The notes: a model not told the origin generated them from the letters alone. 64,000 nt of DNA from Clytia hemisphaerica (GCA_902728285.1 CACVBU010000261.1:255431-319430), one strand, 5' to 3'. Counted from the first letter of the stretch, positions 1-11,443 are shown. Numbers and translations: made by a program.

Positions 1-204
1 GAATGCAAATCTACATCTCTCAGGTCTGATTCAAATTTCACCTACATTCTCGGGGTCAGGTGCTGTATGCAAAGTTTTTACTGAAAAGCAGCTACACAGA
101 TACTAAGTAGCTGCAACTTCTTGGTTTAAAATAAAAGAAAGCAGTGTTATACAGCTTTAGTTTTTAACCAAAAAAATGGTTTTATCCTATAAAGTATCTT
201 ATAT

Positions 205-1307
205 ATATAGCGTATTCAAAAATATATTTCAAAACCAAAAAATTTAAAAATCCATAACTCGGAGTTTCATGCTCTAAGCAATCATCAGATGTAACTAAAA
301 AATTAAAAAGCTGTGTGAAAACATATGTTACAAAGTTGGTAAAATGCTGATTAAAAAGTCGTAAAAAAGTGATAAAATCGTAAAACTATGAATTGTCACG
401 AAGGACATCAAATGTGTCCGGAGGGACGTCTTTAAAGTTTTTTAAAAAGAATTTGCTCATATGACGGCACGTGGAGATTAGTTCGGTTCTTTTGTTTATA
501 AGTTTGTCTTTGGAGGTAATTATGTGGTACTTTTCGGTCATGCAAAGGTTGCACGATTTGCCCCCATTTGAATAGGGTTTTGCATGATCGATGACTTTCC
601 AGGATAACAGGGGCGAAATGTTTTTGCGCTGTAGTTTCCATACGTGCTTTGAAAGTTCAGTGGAATTCTCTTTTTCCTCATACCTAAAAGTATGTTTGTG
701 TTGGTTCCATCTCGTTTTGAATGTATTTTCGGTAAGGCCGATGTAGTTGACACCCTCGTCGTCTGGGGCGGATTTTACCGTGCATTGGTATATTAAATGC
801 TTATCCAGACAGTCTCCGTTTAGAGGACATTCATTTTTTGCACGACAGTTGCAGGTTTCATGGGTGGTATCATTGGCTGTTTTGCGGTTGAGAACTTTTC
901 TATTATGGGATGAAATAATGCTCGAGACATTTGGGAGGCAGCTGTAGCTGACCTTGAGGTTATTTCTATTGAACAGCTTGTGTAACCTGTGCGTTTTTGG
1001 AAAGTTTTTGCTCACGATTGATAGGAAACGTTTTGCGACATCGGTTCTGACGTTGAGATTGAATGGCGGATTAAACCAGATGATTTTACGTTTTCGGTTT
1101 TTCTTCTTTTTGTTGATTGTTTTCTTCTTGAATTCGAGTTTTGACGTGTACCCGCTGCTACTTAGTGCGTCGTTATAAAGTGCAGAAGCTCGTTTAAATA
1201 TCGATTTGTTAGAGGAAATCTTGTTGATTCTGTCTGAGATCATTGATGGGATTTGTTTTATAATGTTGGGTGGATGGTTTGATTGTTATATAGATATAGC
1301 GTATTCA
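205..1307 (-). mobile_element. 5'-truncated Penelope-like retroelement copy
   Basis: The minus strand from about 1285 down to 386 encodes the end of a Penelope-like reverse transcriptase and its GIY-YIG endonuclease. Protein homology stops abruptly at a TAA (1286-1288). A 14-bp direct repeat, atatagcgtattca, lies just outside at 1294-1307 and again at 205-218, downstream of the coding end. The arrangement fits a 5'-truncated insertion with a target-site duplication. The repeat is seen directly; its identity as a target duplication is inferred. Confidence 0.7.
386..1285 (-). CDS. Penelope-like RT C-terminus plus GIY-YIG endonuclease (partial)
   Basis: This is the C-terminal part of a Penelope-like element polyprotein, about 299 residues and open from its truncated 5' end. 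It starts with QSNHPPNIIKQIPSM, the conserved end of the reverse transcriptase in animal Penelope-like elements, followed by a basic linker and the motif IIWFNPPFNLNV. A Cys cluster (CNCRAKNECPLNGDC) precedes the GIY-YIG nuclease core YIGLTENTFKTRWNQH, which includes the expected Arg; a Glu in MTEKYHI and NKRTEL follow. In the family this nuclease nicks target DNA. The RT palm and fingers are missing, so the copy cannot be autonomous. The reading frame is otherwise open to the TGA/TAA-bounded end, which suggests a fairly young insertion. An ATG at 1241-1243 opens a 285-residue frame but is internal to the family homology, so it is not the real start. Confidence 0.85.
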   Translation of the reverse strand, partial: QSNHPPNIIKQIPSMISDRINKISSNKSIFKRASALYNDALSSSGYTSKLEFKKKTINKKKKNRKRKIIWFNPPFNLNVRTDVAKRFLSIVSKNFPKTHRLHKLFNRNNLKVSYSCLPNVSSIISSHNRKVLNRKTANDTTHETCNCRAKNECPLNGDCLDKHLIYQCTVKSAPDDEGVNYIGLTENTFKTRWNQHKHTFRYEEKENSTELSKHVWKLQRKNISPLLSWKVIDHAKPYSNGGKSCNLCMTEKYHIITSKDKLINKRTELISTCRHMSKFFLKNFKDVPPDTFDVLRDNS

Positions 1308-1622
1308 GATTTTTGCTTAATTGTCTCAGTTAGAATAAACTCTACGATCATGCAAGTTTTAGTCTGTAAATGATTTTTTTAATATTAATCGTACCATGCT
1401 GAACTTGACATAATCATTACTCGCGCTATTGGGTTTTTAAAAGCTCCACATGCCAAAAATACCATTGGTGAAAATTTATCAAACGCATAAATTAATTGTT
1501 GATTTGTAATTTATGAGGATTTTACTTTATAAAAGAATTCGGCCGCTTTTTTTGGGGCACACTGTATATTTAAAGATTGGCTCTAACACTCATACTTGGG
1601 TCATTCTATTTTAATAGAGTAG

Positions 1623-1904
1623 ATTATTTTACCTGATGGTGCAAAGTTGGAGTACTTGTTGGATAACGGACCCATTTTGCGTCGCCGGCGTCGTAGAGCC
1701 ATCAATTTGTCTATATTTCAAAAGGAGAATGAAGATTACGAAAGTCACCCTCATCACTCCAATCTTTTACTACAAAAACTTCTCCTCGAGTCTCTTTCTC
1801 TTAACGAGGAATTAACTAAAACGTCTTTTCGTCCCTCTCCCCAGAGTCTTTCTCCGCATGATAACTATATTTTATGTCAATTAGGCCCTCTCTACTCTTA
1901 TTAG
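1623..1904 (+). CDS. possible 3'-terminal coding exon, unidentified
   Basis: An open frame runs from an AG at 1621-1622, usable as a 3' splice site, to TAG at 1902-1904. It reads LPDGAKLEYLLDNGPILRRR, then an acidic and Ser-rich tail ending LGPLYSY. It has no in-frame ATG near its start. The RRRRRR run and mixed charged composition look more coding-like than the surrounding AT-rich DNA. No upstream exons can be found because the Penelope-like insertion lies there. I do not recognise the protein, and it may be a chance ORF. Confidence 0.22.
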   Translation: MILPDGAKLEYLLDNGPILRRRRRRAINLSIFQKENEDYESHPHHSNLLLQKLLLESLSLNEELTKTSFRPSPQSLSPHDNYILCQLGPLYSY

Positions 1905-2975
1905 TGATTCTTAATGAAGACTAATTCCTTTTTTCCTTTTTCCATTTTCTTTCATTGGACGTATTATTAATACTTAATATTAATAATAATAATATTTTCT
2001 TCAATGTCACGACATCTTGATTTTTCTATCAAATTTATCTTTCATGCTTGCTGGCATCCACTAACGGATTCATTCTTTCTTTTACTTCCAGTGGTTTTGT
2101 AGAGGTCTGCGATTTAGACTAGTCTTTGGCGCAAGTATCCTGAAGCTCTTCAGACATAGGTCATAGCCTTAAACTCTCCTGCATTTTGGGTGGTAAATTC
2201 CCGTACGACACCCCTGTGTCACAGACCCGCTGGAACCCCAGCCCAACTAGAAAATTTGGCAAAGATTTTGTCCCCACTGGGAAATTGACTTCGATTTCAT
2301 CCCCATTCGAAATTCAATGCTTAAAGTTACAGTCCAAAACCATCTCCACTGGATCTTTTAACCTTGGAACATCCCCCTGAGGAAAGAAGTTGCTAGTAAA
2401 ATGATTGAAATTCCCTTACATAAAACTTTGGCGCTTTTTTTGGGACCATGATATAATTCTAGGTCATCCCGCAGACGTTTGTTAAATTGACACCAGTTTC
2501 AAAAGGTTCTTGATTAATTTTCTATTATAAGGGAATCATCAGGAAATTTTTTCATTTCATTCAGATTTCATCTTTTATATTATTCCAATAAAAAAGAACT
2601 CCAGCTTTGCAGGCTACTCGAATTATGCAAAAGTCGGTCATCTTCAAAGAGATTTCATTAATTTTAGCAAAAAAAATTTCATCAGGTAAACGCTTCGACA
2701 TCCTTAATTTAGTCGTTATATAAAGATTCAAAGATTTCCTTTTCTTCAAGATTTCAAGATTAGAGTCTAAAATTAACTTCGAAACCTATTCTTTTAATCG
2801 TTTAGATCGACCTACTTTTTTTCTTAAAAATTCTTGAATAACCTATAGAGCTGATCAATAAAGACCCCTGTTAATATAGGGGCGAGATGAAGGTGTTGTC
2901 AAGGCAAACATAACCACTCGTAGAACTCATATCAGAATCATCGTGACATTTATTTTCTAACTCGTAACTTAATTT
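1905..2975. other. gene-poor stretch
   Basis: AT-rich DNA with a short ATT/TAA-rich run near 1968-1995 and no convincing gene. The segment about 2205-2270 (gacacccctgtgtcacagac...) is similar, inverted, to about 5247-5305. The two therefore weakly bracket the repeat at 2976-4805 and may be the old ends of a larger interrupted element. Confidence 0.4.
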
Positions 2976-4805
2976 ACTAGTCATAGCTTTCACTAAATGC
3001 CCCCACATAAAGATCATGTCAAGCACTTATAAAGCTTTAATGCATTAAAGATTAAAACATTAAAAAATAATCAGGAATAATTGATTGATTTAATTATTGA
3101 TTGATTGATTGATTGAGGCATTTGCTTGAAAAAAAAAAATTATATTCCATTAACAAAATACTTGAAGAATTCGCAGCTTGATAATTTAATAAAATTTAAG
3201 GAAAAGCTGGAAAAGCTTCTCAAAAATATATTTCAAAAATTATGGTATCATTAGCTTACAGGTTTTCACATCTCCTGTTTGTTTTTTTCTCCTAGTTTCT
3301 TTCTTACAACAATATATATCGTGATTATTATTCACTAAATAGACCTTTTCTGATAATGCCGCAGACATCTTAGATTTGTAGGCAAAATATATAGTGGTGA
3401 ATAAATCAACAAGGTAACCAATCAGAAATAGCTTGTTTTTTTCATTGGCTGCTATATTTCAACAATTCTCTATTGCAACTTTGCCTAATAAACAATAGTC
3501 AAGAGGATACTGCGTATGAAATTTATCAAAAAGTTCTGCGTCATCTTAAATAGGGCGACATAGAAACCAATCCTAGTTAAGGCCCGGCCTCCACTTGCGT
3601 ACGCTGTGATTGCACTTCTCAAACAAAATCTTCTATTTTATTGGTCAAAAGAAAAATAAAGGAATGCCATTGTGGTCCATTCAGACGTACAGTCGAGAAA
3701 AGTTGAAATGCGCCTAAATTTTTTTTTAAGTGCATAGTACTTTTTCATGATGCAATCTTTTCTCCATACAGCGCAGACAATGAAGAGGCGTGCCTTCAGG
3801 AAGCTAGACTTTTTGAGTTTATAGCTATATATACTTTCGCTTTATGGTGTTTCTGTATGACTGTCTGTGTACCTAGTCTGACCAGCGTTAAATGCCTTCG
3901 GGAAGGTCCGCATGTAAAGTTAAACGAATGTAAACAAACTTTTTGCAGGTTTTTGAAATAAATTTACCACACTGAAAAAACAGTGAAAAAACTCTAAGTG
4001 AGGTAAATCTATTTTGAAGACCAAAAGAAAAAGTTTGTTTACATTGATTGACATTCAACATTCATTCAACCACTTTTGCTTTGGATTCAACTTTACATAT
4101 GCATACATTCAACTTTTTTGTACTTTGCCGGTATCTTGCTTTACTAAGTTAAGAAGGACTTTCTCGAGTTACGACCATATGGGTCCATATGATGGTATTT
4201 AAAGCTCGAGAAGCTCTATAAACAATAAAGGTAGTTATTAGTAAAATAAAAGACAAAGATAAATTAGAGTTTGAACAAAAATATCAAATATACATTTGAA
4301 AACTTGAGCAAATTTCTTTAAAGATTCCGGAAAAAGAATTGAAATCATTGCTGAAGTGAACTTCTGACTAAATTACAGTAGTTAGTATTCAGTTTTAAAG
4401 ACAAGAAACAAAATTTGACATACAAAACACTTTTTCCAGTCAATGAATCAGCTCATCATCATCATAACCAGTCTGCCATTTTGTTTGTTTTGATTTGCAC
4501 AAGTAATATTGTAATTCGTGTTATATCATACACTGTTATGATTTGCATTTATAACACTCGCTTCAGCTTTTCAAAGCTAAATCAAAACTAAAATTGTAAT
4601 ATGTAATAAAGGTAATAGCATATAACGTAATATGAAAATATGTATACTACCGTCTCGGAAAAAAACCGAACATTTACGGAAGAGACTAACTACGGGGATG
4701 CTTGGGCGACAAAACAAAAAAACAACAAAATTTCGAGATTCCAGTCCAATATCTATGCGTGAAACTATGAGTGCCTCCTCGTCGCTACGCTCCTGCGGGG
4801 GCAAT
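2976..4805 (+). mobile_element. 1.83-kb repeat element, copy A (inverted partner at 42582-44500)
   Basis: This block is repeated in reverse complement at 42582-44500. Shared landmarks are ACTAGTCATAGCTTTCAC at the left edge, a GATT run at about 3096-3117, the sequence around the ATATATACTTTCGC at 3830, and CTCCTGCGGGGGCAAT at the right edge. Similarity stops at both edges. It has no long ORF, so it is a non-autonomous element or a decayed copy. TGCCCCC occurs near the left edge and its complement GGGGGCA near the right edge, a possible terminal inverted repeat. The class is unknown. Confidence 0.75.
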
Positions 4806-5776
4806 TATTTCACTTCTTCTTCTTATCCCCTTATACATTAGTAGAGTAAGTTTAAAAGCTCATCTATCGACGTGTGAGTAATCTTAAAATCCTACAGCCC
4901 TTATAGTTTATATCACGTGACTAAGAAGCGCCGAACGAACAAAAAAAATTCATTTCTACGTAAACTATCTGTATTAATAAGAATACACCGGAGTCTCCAG
5001 AATTCGAACATCTACTACCCGAATGTCTCCTTAATTCGAACAAGTTTTCTTGTCCTTTTCGGTTTTTTTTTTCAGTCAACGCAACAACCTCGTAAGCTCG
5101 GTCGTTACTTGACCTCGGGCAATATTTCTCAGTACAGCCCTCACTAACCGGTCATTATTGTATTAGATATATAGATATAGAGTTGATTTGAAAATTGACT
5201 TTTTTGATTTTTTACATTGATTTTCAAATAGGGATTCTTGAATTGTTGGACAAATTTACCAGTGGGACAGGGGTCCCACCGGATCTGTAACACAGGGATG
5301 TCATTAGACTACTAGCTTTTACTGTTATTACATGAAATCAATATCTGCTCACCCTTCCAATAAGTAGCTGTCGATAGCTTGATACATCGTGTTATACTCA
5401 CAAATTTTACTTCGTCTTCGTCTTCGTTTGTATACCAGACTGTCTGAATAAGCTCTATTCAAGACTGTTCCATGGAAATCTTAGTACAGATTTTGTTTTG
5501 TAATGAGTTTTTCAATCGAGTGAATTCTGATTGAATTTTCTTTTTGTTTGAGGTTGTCATATGTTCCAAACCGTTTGGTCTTAATTTGGTTTACCATTCT
5601 ATTTCTTTTACATGTAGCAACACCCTGCTTCTCGAAGATTGGCTGAGGTTTGAATGAAATTACTCAGTTCACTTTTCTAAACTTTTTAAAAAGTTTTGAA
5701 AGGACAGTGACTGCACTGAAAGGCATTGGAGCAGGTTTTGAATAGATTAGATCCATACTTGAAACGACTTATAATT
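4806..5776. other. gene-poor stretch
   Basis: No gene recognised. It contains aattcgaac motifs (5006-5040) like those in the inverted-repeat element at 61823-62185, and the inverted partner (5247-5305) of the 2205-2270 segment. Confidence 0.35.
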
Positions 5777-6190
5777 CTAACAGATCGTTAATACATTTTT
5801 TGAACACAAACGCCGGATAGACCTTGTCGGGGGGGGTTTCATGGTTGGCGGAGGAGCGGAATCGGCCCTTTTTTCGGACGGAGTGGCGGAATTTGGGGAA
5901 AATTTAGACGGAATTACGGAAATTGGGTTCTCTGACGGAGACGGAAAATTAGACAATTTTAGTGCGGAAAAACGGAATTTAGCAAAAAAATTTGCGGAAT
6001 TTCGGAATTGGTAAAAGATATTCAAAATTTGCGGAATTTTCGACAAAAATATTGAATTTCAAAGGAATTTTCGGTGACGGAATTTTGGTTCAATTTAAGA
6101 CGGTTTGACGGAAATCGGAGAAAAAATTGGCGGAATTGCGGAATGGGGTACCCCCTGAACCCCCCCTAAAAACCAGCAACCGGCAACAGC
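5777..6190. repeat. CGGAATT-rich degenerate repeat block
   Basis: The motif cggaatt(t/g)cgg and close variants recur about every 10-25 bp across this block, ending at a C-rich segment near 6152-6170. A related block occurs at 53140-53440. The 89-residue minus-strand ORF here follows the repeat (many PPP and FRNSA-like runs) and is not a gene. Confidence 0.6.
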
Positions 6191-7125
6191 GGGAAAAAAG
6201 TTCCACCGGAGCATGGGCACAATAAAGTATTAGGATTTTCCTAACACTACTTAACAACGAATCCCAAGGCTACAACATTTTTCGCTCTTTTAATGCAATG
6301 TTAGGTCTAATCTCGTAATTTTGTTTTTACCATACTACCTCCTCTAATTTTCTCCATCCATAATATCAATCTTGTCATGGTCACATTATACCTCTTATAT
6401 CAGAGCTTTTTTTTAATTTTATGGATTTTAACACATAAATTTAAATATTTTCATTTTTATTCTAATTTACCCACACCAGCAATCTCTGCTTATTTGTAAG
6501 CTAAGGTCGGCACAAACAAATCCAGCATTTCGTAAAAGAAGCCTTTTCATAAATTGTTTTGAGTGCAACGACTGCCTCCTTTTGAAACCAAGGTGATGAA
6601 TAAATCCCTTGACTGCTTGAGTCTTCAAGTGTTACTTTTAAAAGAATAAACTTCTTATGAACTCCTTTTGGAGTCAATTACTAAAGCGATATTTTGAAAA
6701 AGAGGTAAGCGTTACTCTTGAAGTAATTTATGAAAAGGTATATTGGAAAATATATTGATTAATGGTGTAATAAAGAAAATGGGAGAGTTACCAATTTGGC
6801 ATTTATCGGAATTTTTTTCCTTCTTGTTTTTTGCTTTCACTTCAGCGAAAAGCAATTCACATCTGTGATTGGTGTTGTAGGGTTTATCCTATCAATCAAG
6901 ATATACAAATTTACAATACATATCACCCTGTTTTGTGTACTAGTGTAAGAAGGTTAAAGTTTTCAGAGAAAAAATATTGTATTTATTATCGAGCTGCAAT
7001 ACTCACGCGATGGTATAATGTTCTCTTAAATTCTTGAACTTTTGTTTCCACAGGAACCAAATCAAAATTTTTCAATTTGTGACCAGTATATCAATTTGAG
7101 ATAACTCGAATTTCTTAGTAGATAG
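6191..7125. other. no gene seen
   Basis: AT-rich sequence without a supported gene or a clear repeat. Short ORFs here have no recognisable protein features. Confidence 0.4.
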
Positions 7126-7895
7126 TTAAGGGCTCTGACCATAGTCGGAAAATTGATTTTAGTATTTGAACATAAAAGTTATGTTTTAGGTTCTTTAACA
7201 CTTTTATTTTAACTAATATGTTGCATCACCTTCTTTTATAAAAATTACTAAGTTTTAAATTTTTCGGAAAAATTTTCTAAATTAATGCATCAAAAGTTAT
7301 GGCTGTTTTTCTATGAAAAATTAGGATGAAAAATTGGTCAAAAAGCACACCGCAAAAAACTTTTCAAAATGTTTTTTCCTCGCCGAAACTAAGCTCTTCA
7401 AAGTTGAAATACTCTTCTTCGCAAAAGTCTTCATTTTTCTTCTTCATCAATTTTTTTCATTGCGATTCTTAAATTTTCAGACTCACGAATAATTTGCCTC
7501 GTAACAGAATATATGTAAATTGCAACAGTTTTTTGGGTTACACCAAGTAGAACTTTATATTTTTTAAGTGGCAAATATAAAACATTCGCTATGGTCAGGG
7601 CCATTGAGTTTAAAGCCCGAAGGGCTAGAGTTCAATCTCTAACCTTTCTCAGGCAAGAAAAAGTGAAGCCTTAAAAAATTTTTGACGACAGATAGAATCT
7701 AGCAATCCCTTTGTTTACGATTGATATTTTTTCGAAATTTAGCGGTAAATTTTAGTTTCAATCTGTCATTTGTGTAAAAACCAGGCGAGCCGCTCAAGGC
7801 CGCGCAACTTTGGTAGGATTTGTCGGCTTCAAATCCTACCAAGGAGATTGACTTCTAGCCCTTCGGGCTTATACTTCATTGGTCAGGGCCCTTAA
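7126..7895. mobile_element. TTAAGGGCTCTGACCATAG inverted-repeat element, copy 1
   Basis: The left end TTAAGGGCTCTGACCATAG is mirrored at the right end (ATGGTCAGGG...CCCTTAA, 7591-7600 and 7881-7895). A second member, in reverse orientation, is at 35112-35781 in an intron of the 913-residue protein gene. The two share the interior around tgattttagtatttgaacataaa. The right terminus of copy 1 was split by the hAT-like MITE at 7602-7881. No coding capacity was seen. Confidence 0.75.
7602..7881. mobile_element. 280-bp hAT-like MITE with 8-bp target duplication (reference copy)
   Basis: Terminal inverted repeats read CATTGAGTTTAAAGCCCGAA and, at the far end, TTCGGGCTTATACTTCATTG. It is flanked by the exact 8-bp duplication GTCAGGGC (7594-7601 and 7882-7889). 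Eight-bp duplications are typical of the hAT superfamily. It has no ORF. This uninterrupted copy allows the nested copy at 41399-45109 to be decoded. More divergent relatives lie at 26448-26660 and about 38280-38600. Confidence 0.85.
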
Positions 7896-8377
7896 AAACA
7901 CAAAACATACCTGTTTGAGGCCCTTTTGAGACAAGACTTCAACCAACGTTTCAAGTGTTTTTGGCTTTTTGGCTTGGCGAAAAAGAAATTTATTTCTGCA
8001 TCACTGCGGCTCTTGTTGGTTTAACATCTCTGGAATAAGCATTTCACCGAACGTGTGCGTGAACGCTATGAGACTGCAATTTTATGCGGCAGCAGAACTC
8101 CATGGAACAAAGACCACCTCTCCTCTTCACTCACGAAAAGTTCGAGTGACTGTGAGGTTATTTGCGCTTTTTAATTCCTTTATTGAAAAATTTCTAAATT
8201 ATTACTATTGACTACTTATGTTTGAGATAATATCAAGATCCATACCGGGACTGGCTCCGGACTAGTATTTTTTTTACATAAAGTTTCTCTTATTTTTTAA
8301 ACATCTTGGAAGTTATTTATGAGGTAAAATTTGTATATAATGCATAATATAATATTGCACCTTTGGACCTTTTTATC

Positions 8378-8406
<29 letters not shown>
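8378..8406. repeat. poly(A) tract
   Basis: A run of about 28 A, immediately before TTTTATCG, 50 bp upstream of the foldback element at 8454. Confidence 0.9.
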
Positions 8407-8411
<5 letters not shown>

Positions 8412-8453
8412 TCGTTCCTTAAATTGTAGATTTGACTTGTTGACAGATTCGTA

Positions 8454-9683
8454 TGGCGCGCCAAAAGGCTTTTTAATACTAACTTTTTTTTATAATACCA
8501 ACTTTTTTTTATAATACCAACTTTTTTTTATAATATCAACTTTTTTTTATAATATCAACTTTTTTTTTATAATACCAACTTTTTTTTTATAATACCAACT
8601 TTTTTTTTATAATACCAACTTTTTTTTATAATACCAACTTTTTTTACTATAATACCAACTTTTTTTTTATAGTACCAACTTTTTTTTTAGTTTTCATAAC
8701 ACCAATTTTTGTCTCGCTTACTATGCGTGTATAATCGATCAAGTGTAGAAAGAGTCTTAGCGCGATTACACCTAGCCTCAATCGAACGGCTGATATTTCT
8801 GGGTAATATTCTATTGTGTTCGATTGCGTTAATTGGGTTTTACGTTGGTGCCTTTTCATGACTCTAATCCTGATGCCTGAAAATTTTGATACAGAGGACA
8901 TAAAACGAACATTATATTCGTATAAGGCCATATAGATCTAACAACCATATGGATATAATTATAACATATTGCATAATACTGTATAGTGAGGTTAAGTAAA
9001 TTGGTAAAATCACGACGACGAACGAAAATTTAACAGGCTAGTGAGTTTCAACCAATCAAATTTTGTATTTCCACTAGCCTATTACATTTTTCGTCCGTCG
9101 TCGTGATTATCCCGGTATACTTAACCTCACTTATATCTATACCTAACCAAACAAAAGTTGCAACAAAATTTGATTGGTCTGAAGAATCAATCCACCAGCC
9201 AGAGAGAGAACAAACAACACAAATGATAAAAATAAGCTGAACTACCAGCAGTCTTTGGACCTTTACCCAAGCAGCCAACAGCCAAGTCAAGGACAGGACA
9301 TCCATGACCATGTGCCTCATGTAGATTTTCCAGTGAAGAACTGTAAAGGCCCGTCTACATGGTGAAAAAAGAAAATTGACTAAGCGAGACCAAAAAAATT
9401 GATATTATAAAAATGAAAGTTAGTGTTATAAAAAAAAGTTGATATTATAAAAAAAGTTGGTATTAAAAAAAAAAAGTTGCTATTTAAAAAAAAAATCTGA
9501 TATTATAAAAATGAAAGTTTGTATTATAATAAAAAGTTGGTATTATAAAAAAAAGTTGATACTATAAAAATGAAAGTTGGTATTATAAAAGTGAAAGTTG
9601 GTATTATAAAAAAAATTTAGTATTATAAAAGAAAGTTGATATTATAAAAAAAAGTTAGTATTAAAAAGCCTTTTGGCGCGCCA
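8454..9683. mobile_element. foldback element with tandem-repeat arms
   Basis: The ends TGGCGCGCCAAAAGGCTTTT and its complement sit between TA dinucleotides (8452-8453 and 9684-9685). Each arm is an array of about ten to twelve units near 19-21 bp, tttttttataataccaact on the left (8482-8690) and the complement aaaaaagttggtattataa on the right (9395-9660). The centre is more complex and includes a second element at 8985-9131. Long inverted repeats built from short tandem repeats recall Drosophila foldback elements, but relatedness is not shown. Confidence 0.8.
8985..9131. mobile_element. 147-bp MITE nested in the foldback element
   Basis: The ends AGTGAGGTTAAGTA and TACTTAACCTCACT are perfect complements and are flanked by TAT on both sides (8982-8984, 9132-9134). 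The inner stems continue with cgacgacgaacgaaaa and its near-complement. No coding capacity. Confidence 0.7.
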
Positions 9684-10111
9684 TAGATTCGACCCATGAT
9701 GGTATCTCAGCAGCGACATCACGAGACAGATTTAAATCTTCGAGGACTTTTTGACAATGTTTTGTTTTTTACCTTATTTTTCTAAGATTACACAGGTAAG
9801 GCAAGGAACTTTGTTTGAGACTACTTTCAAAAGACGAGCCTTTCTATCATACACTTTTCATCCAGCTATTCAGCTCCAGACAACCTGACTGAGGTCTGAG
9901 ATCCAGATGATTGTGATTGTTTTCAAACTAATCCAGACGTACTAATCAATGAATTTGGTTATGGAAGTAATCAATAATGATCAAAGTAATTGAACAACCA
10001 CTTACCTATCAATTAACAATAAATTTTAAAAAATGTGAGTTTTCCTATATCGACGGGTACAAAATGCATAAAACATAATGCATAATAATGCATAATGCAT
10101 AATAGTATTGT

Positions 10112-11250
10112 GTAAGGCTGATGGAAATTAATGATATGTTTACCGTAATGACAATTTTCAGAATTCGATGCGGCCAAGTTTTCATTATTCATTATTCATT
10201 ATTTTCCCATAAACATTTATTTTTACCAGATTTTTCGTTTTTCCTTATAGATACACAGTCTCCTCTTGTGTCTCCGGAACTCTCCTGTTTTTATTGATTC
10301 TTTTGGTTCCCGTTTGTACGAGCTTAAAGAGATAAATCTTTTTCTTCCCGCTAGAGAATTATATAATGTTATCTCCACAATATGACAAAATTAAATTAAC
10401 ACGGTAAAGACTACTAGAGGGCCGTTACGACCCTCGACATGGCCCGAAAATTCTCAGGCAAAAACTTTTATTGGAATTCGCGTAAAGCCCGAGTATGGCC
10501 CGAGCTGGCCCGAGAATTCGGGCCACACGCGGGCCACGCACGGGCCACACGCGAGCCACGCACGGGCCACACTCGGGCCAATTTTTAAAAACATGATTTA
10601 AACAGGCGTGTAATTTCAGGACTGAATTTTTTTAACATTTTCTTTGAGAAAAACTTGGTTTCTCTTAATTATATTAAACATATGAATGTTGTAAATTCAT
10701 ATAAATATTAAATGTCTTATTTGATATGAAAACATAGTTATAAATTTACTTAGGGTGGAAATATTTGCTAGTAAACTGGTCATGGTTTTAGACTGAAGCG
10801 TGTCCACGGGAAGCTCGTAAAGTTTTTTTAGAGATATAAACAAAACAGACAAATCTTATTTTGTACTATTTTGTTTGACTGGACATGCTGAATCAATTTA
10901 AATATGGAATCTTCTGACATGGCCCGAACATGGCCCGAATGACTCGGGTCATGTTCGGGCCAAAAGAATTGATAGGGTCTCTCGGCCCGAACATTGCCCG
11001 AAGAGGGCCCTAGAATTCTCGGGCCATGTCGAGGGTCGTGGGCCGTTCGGGTCGTTAACAATCTAAAAAAGCCACGGGCCGTTTGTTTTGATATCAACTT
11101 CGAAAATTTTTGTTCTCTGCTCAAGTGGGAGGAAAAATAATAACAACTTTTCGAGAAAATGGCAAATAATGACAACTTGATGCGGCAGGTTTTTGAACAC
11201 GCGGGCGGCTTACGGTAAACATAACATTAAATTCCATCGGCCTAATTTAC
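10112..11250. mobile_element. outer inverted-repeat element, interrupted
   Basis: The segment aaggctgatggaaattaatgatatgtttaccgtaa near the left edge is complemented near the right edge (gcttacggtaaacataac...ccatcggcct). GATGCGGC also occurs in both arms. The interior holds the GGGCC-rich element at 10419-11050. Confidence 0.6.
10419..11050. mobile_element. GGGCC-rich inverted-repeat element
   Basis: The left arm gaccctcgacatggcccgaa (10428-10447) is mirrored on the right by ctcgggccatgtcgagggtc (11019-11037). Inside, short GC-rich units such as cgggccacac and cgcgagccacg are tandemly repeated at 10517-10580. This is far more GC-rich than the flanking DNA. The 115-residue minus-strand ORF across it is repeat-derived (RILGPSSGNVRAERP) and is not counted as a gene. 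Confidence 0.65.
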
Positions 11251-11382
11251 AGAACGATTTTATATTTTCTAAAACTCTCCTTTGTACTGTAGAGGCTAAA
11301 ACCGCGAAATCCTCTTTATAGAAGAGTTTCTTAAGTAAACATTCCAATCAGAGGGATTTCCCCAGACATGATATTTAGTAAA

Positions 11383-11443
11383 CACCTTATCGTTCGGATT
11401 CGAAAAGTAAATAATTTACTTTTCGAATCCGAACGATAAGGTG
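11383..11443. repeat. perfect 61-bp palindrome
   Basis: Arms 11383-11412 and 11414-11443 are exact reverse complements of 30 bp around a single central A. The left arm begins caccttatcgttcggattcg. It abuts the inverted-repeat element at 11443-11960. Confidence 0.95.

Noticed and set aside
7969-8211. 80-residue plus-strand ORF after the MITE at 7602
   Set aside because: Starts with a plausible ATG but has no recognisable features, splice context or conservation signal; probably chance.
8647-8931. 94-residue minus-strand ORF
   Set aside because: It lies inside the foldback element, covers part of its tandem arm and has no recognisable domain.
9048-9320. 90-residue minus-strand ORF with hydrophobic stretches
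   Set aside because: Confined to the centre of the foldback element and overlapping the nested MITE; hydrophobicity reflects T-rich composition.
10828-11175. 115-residue minus-strand ORF
   Set aside because: Follows the GGGCC-rich inverted repeat; no family features.
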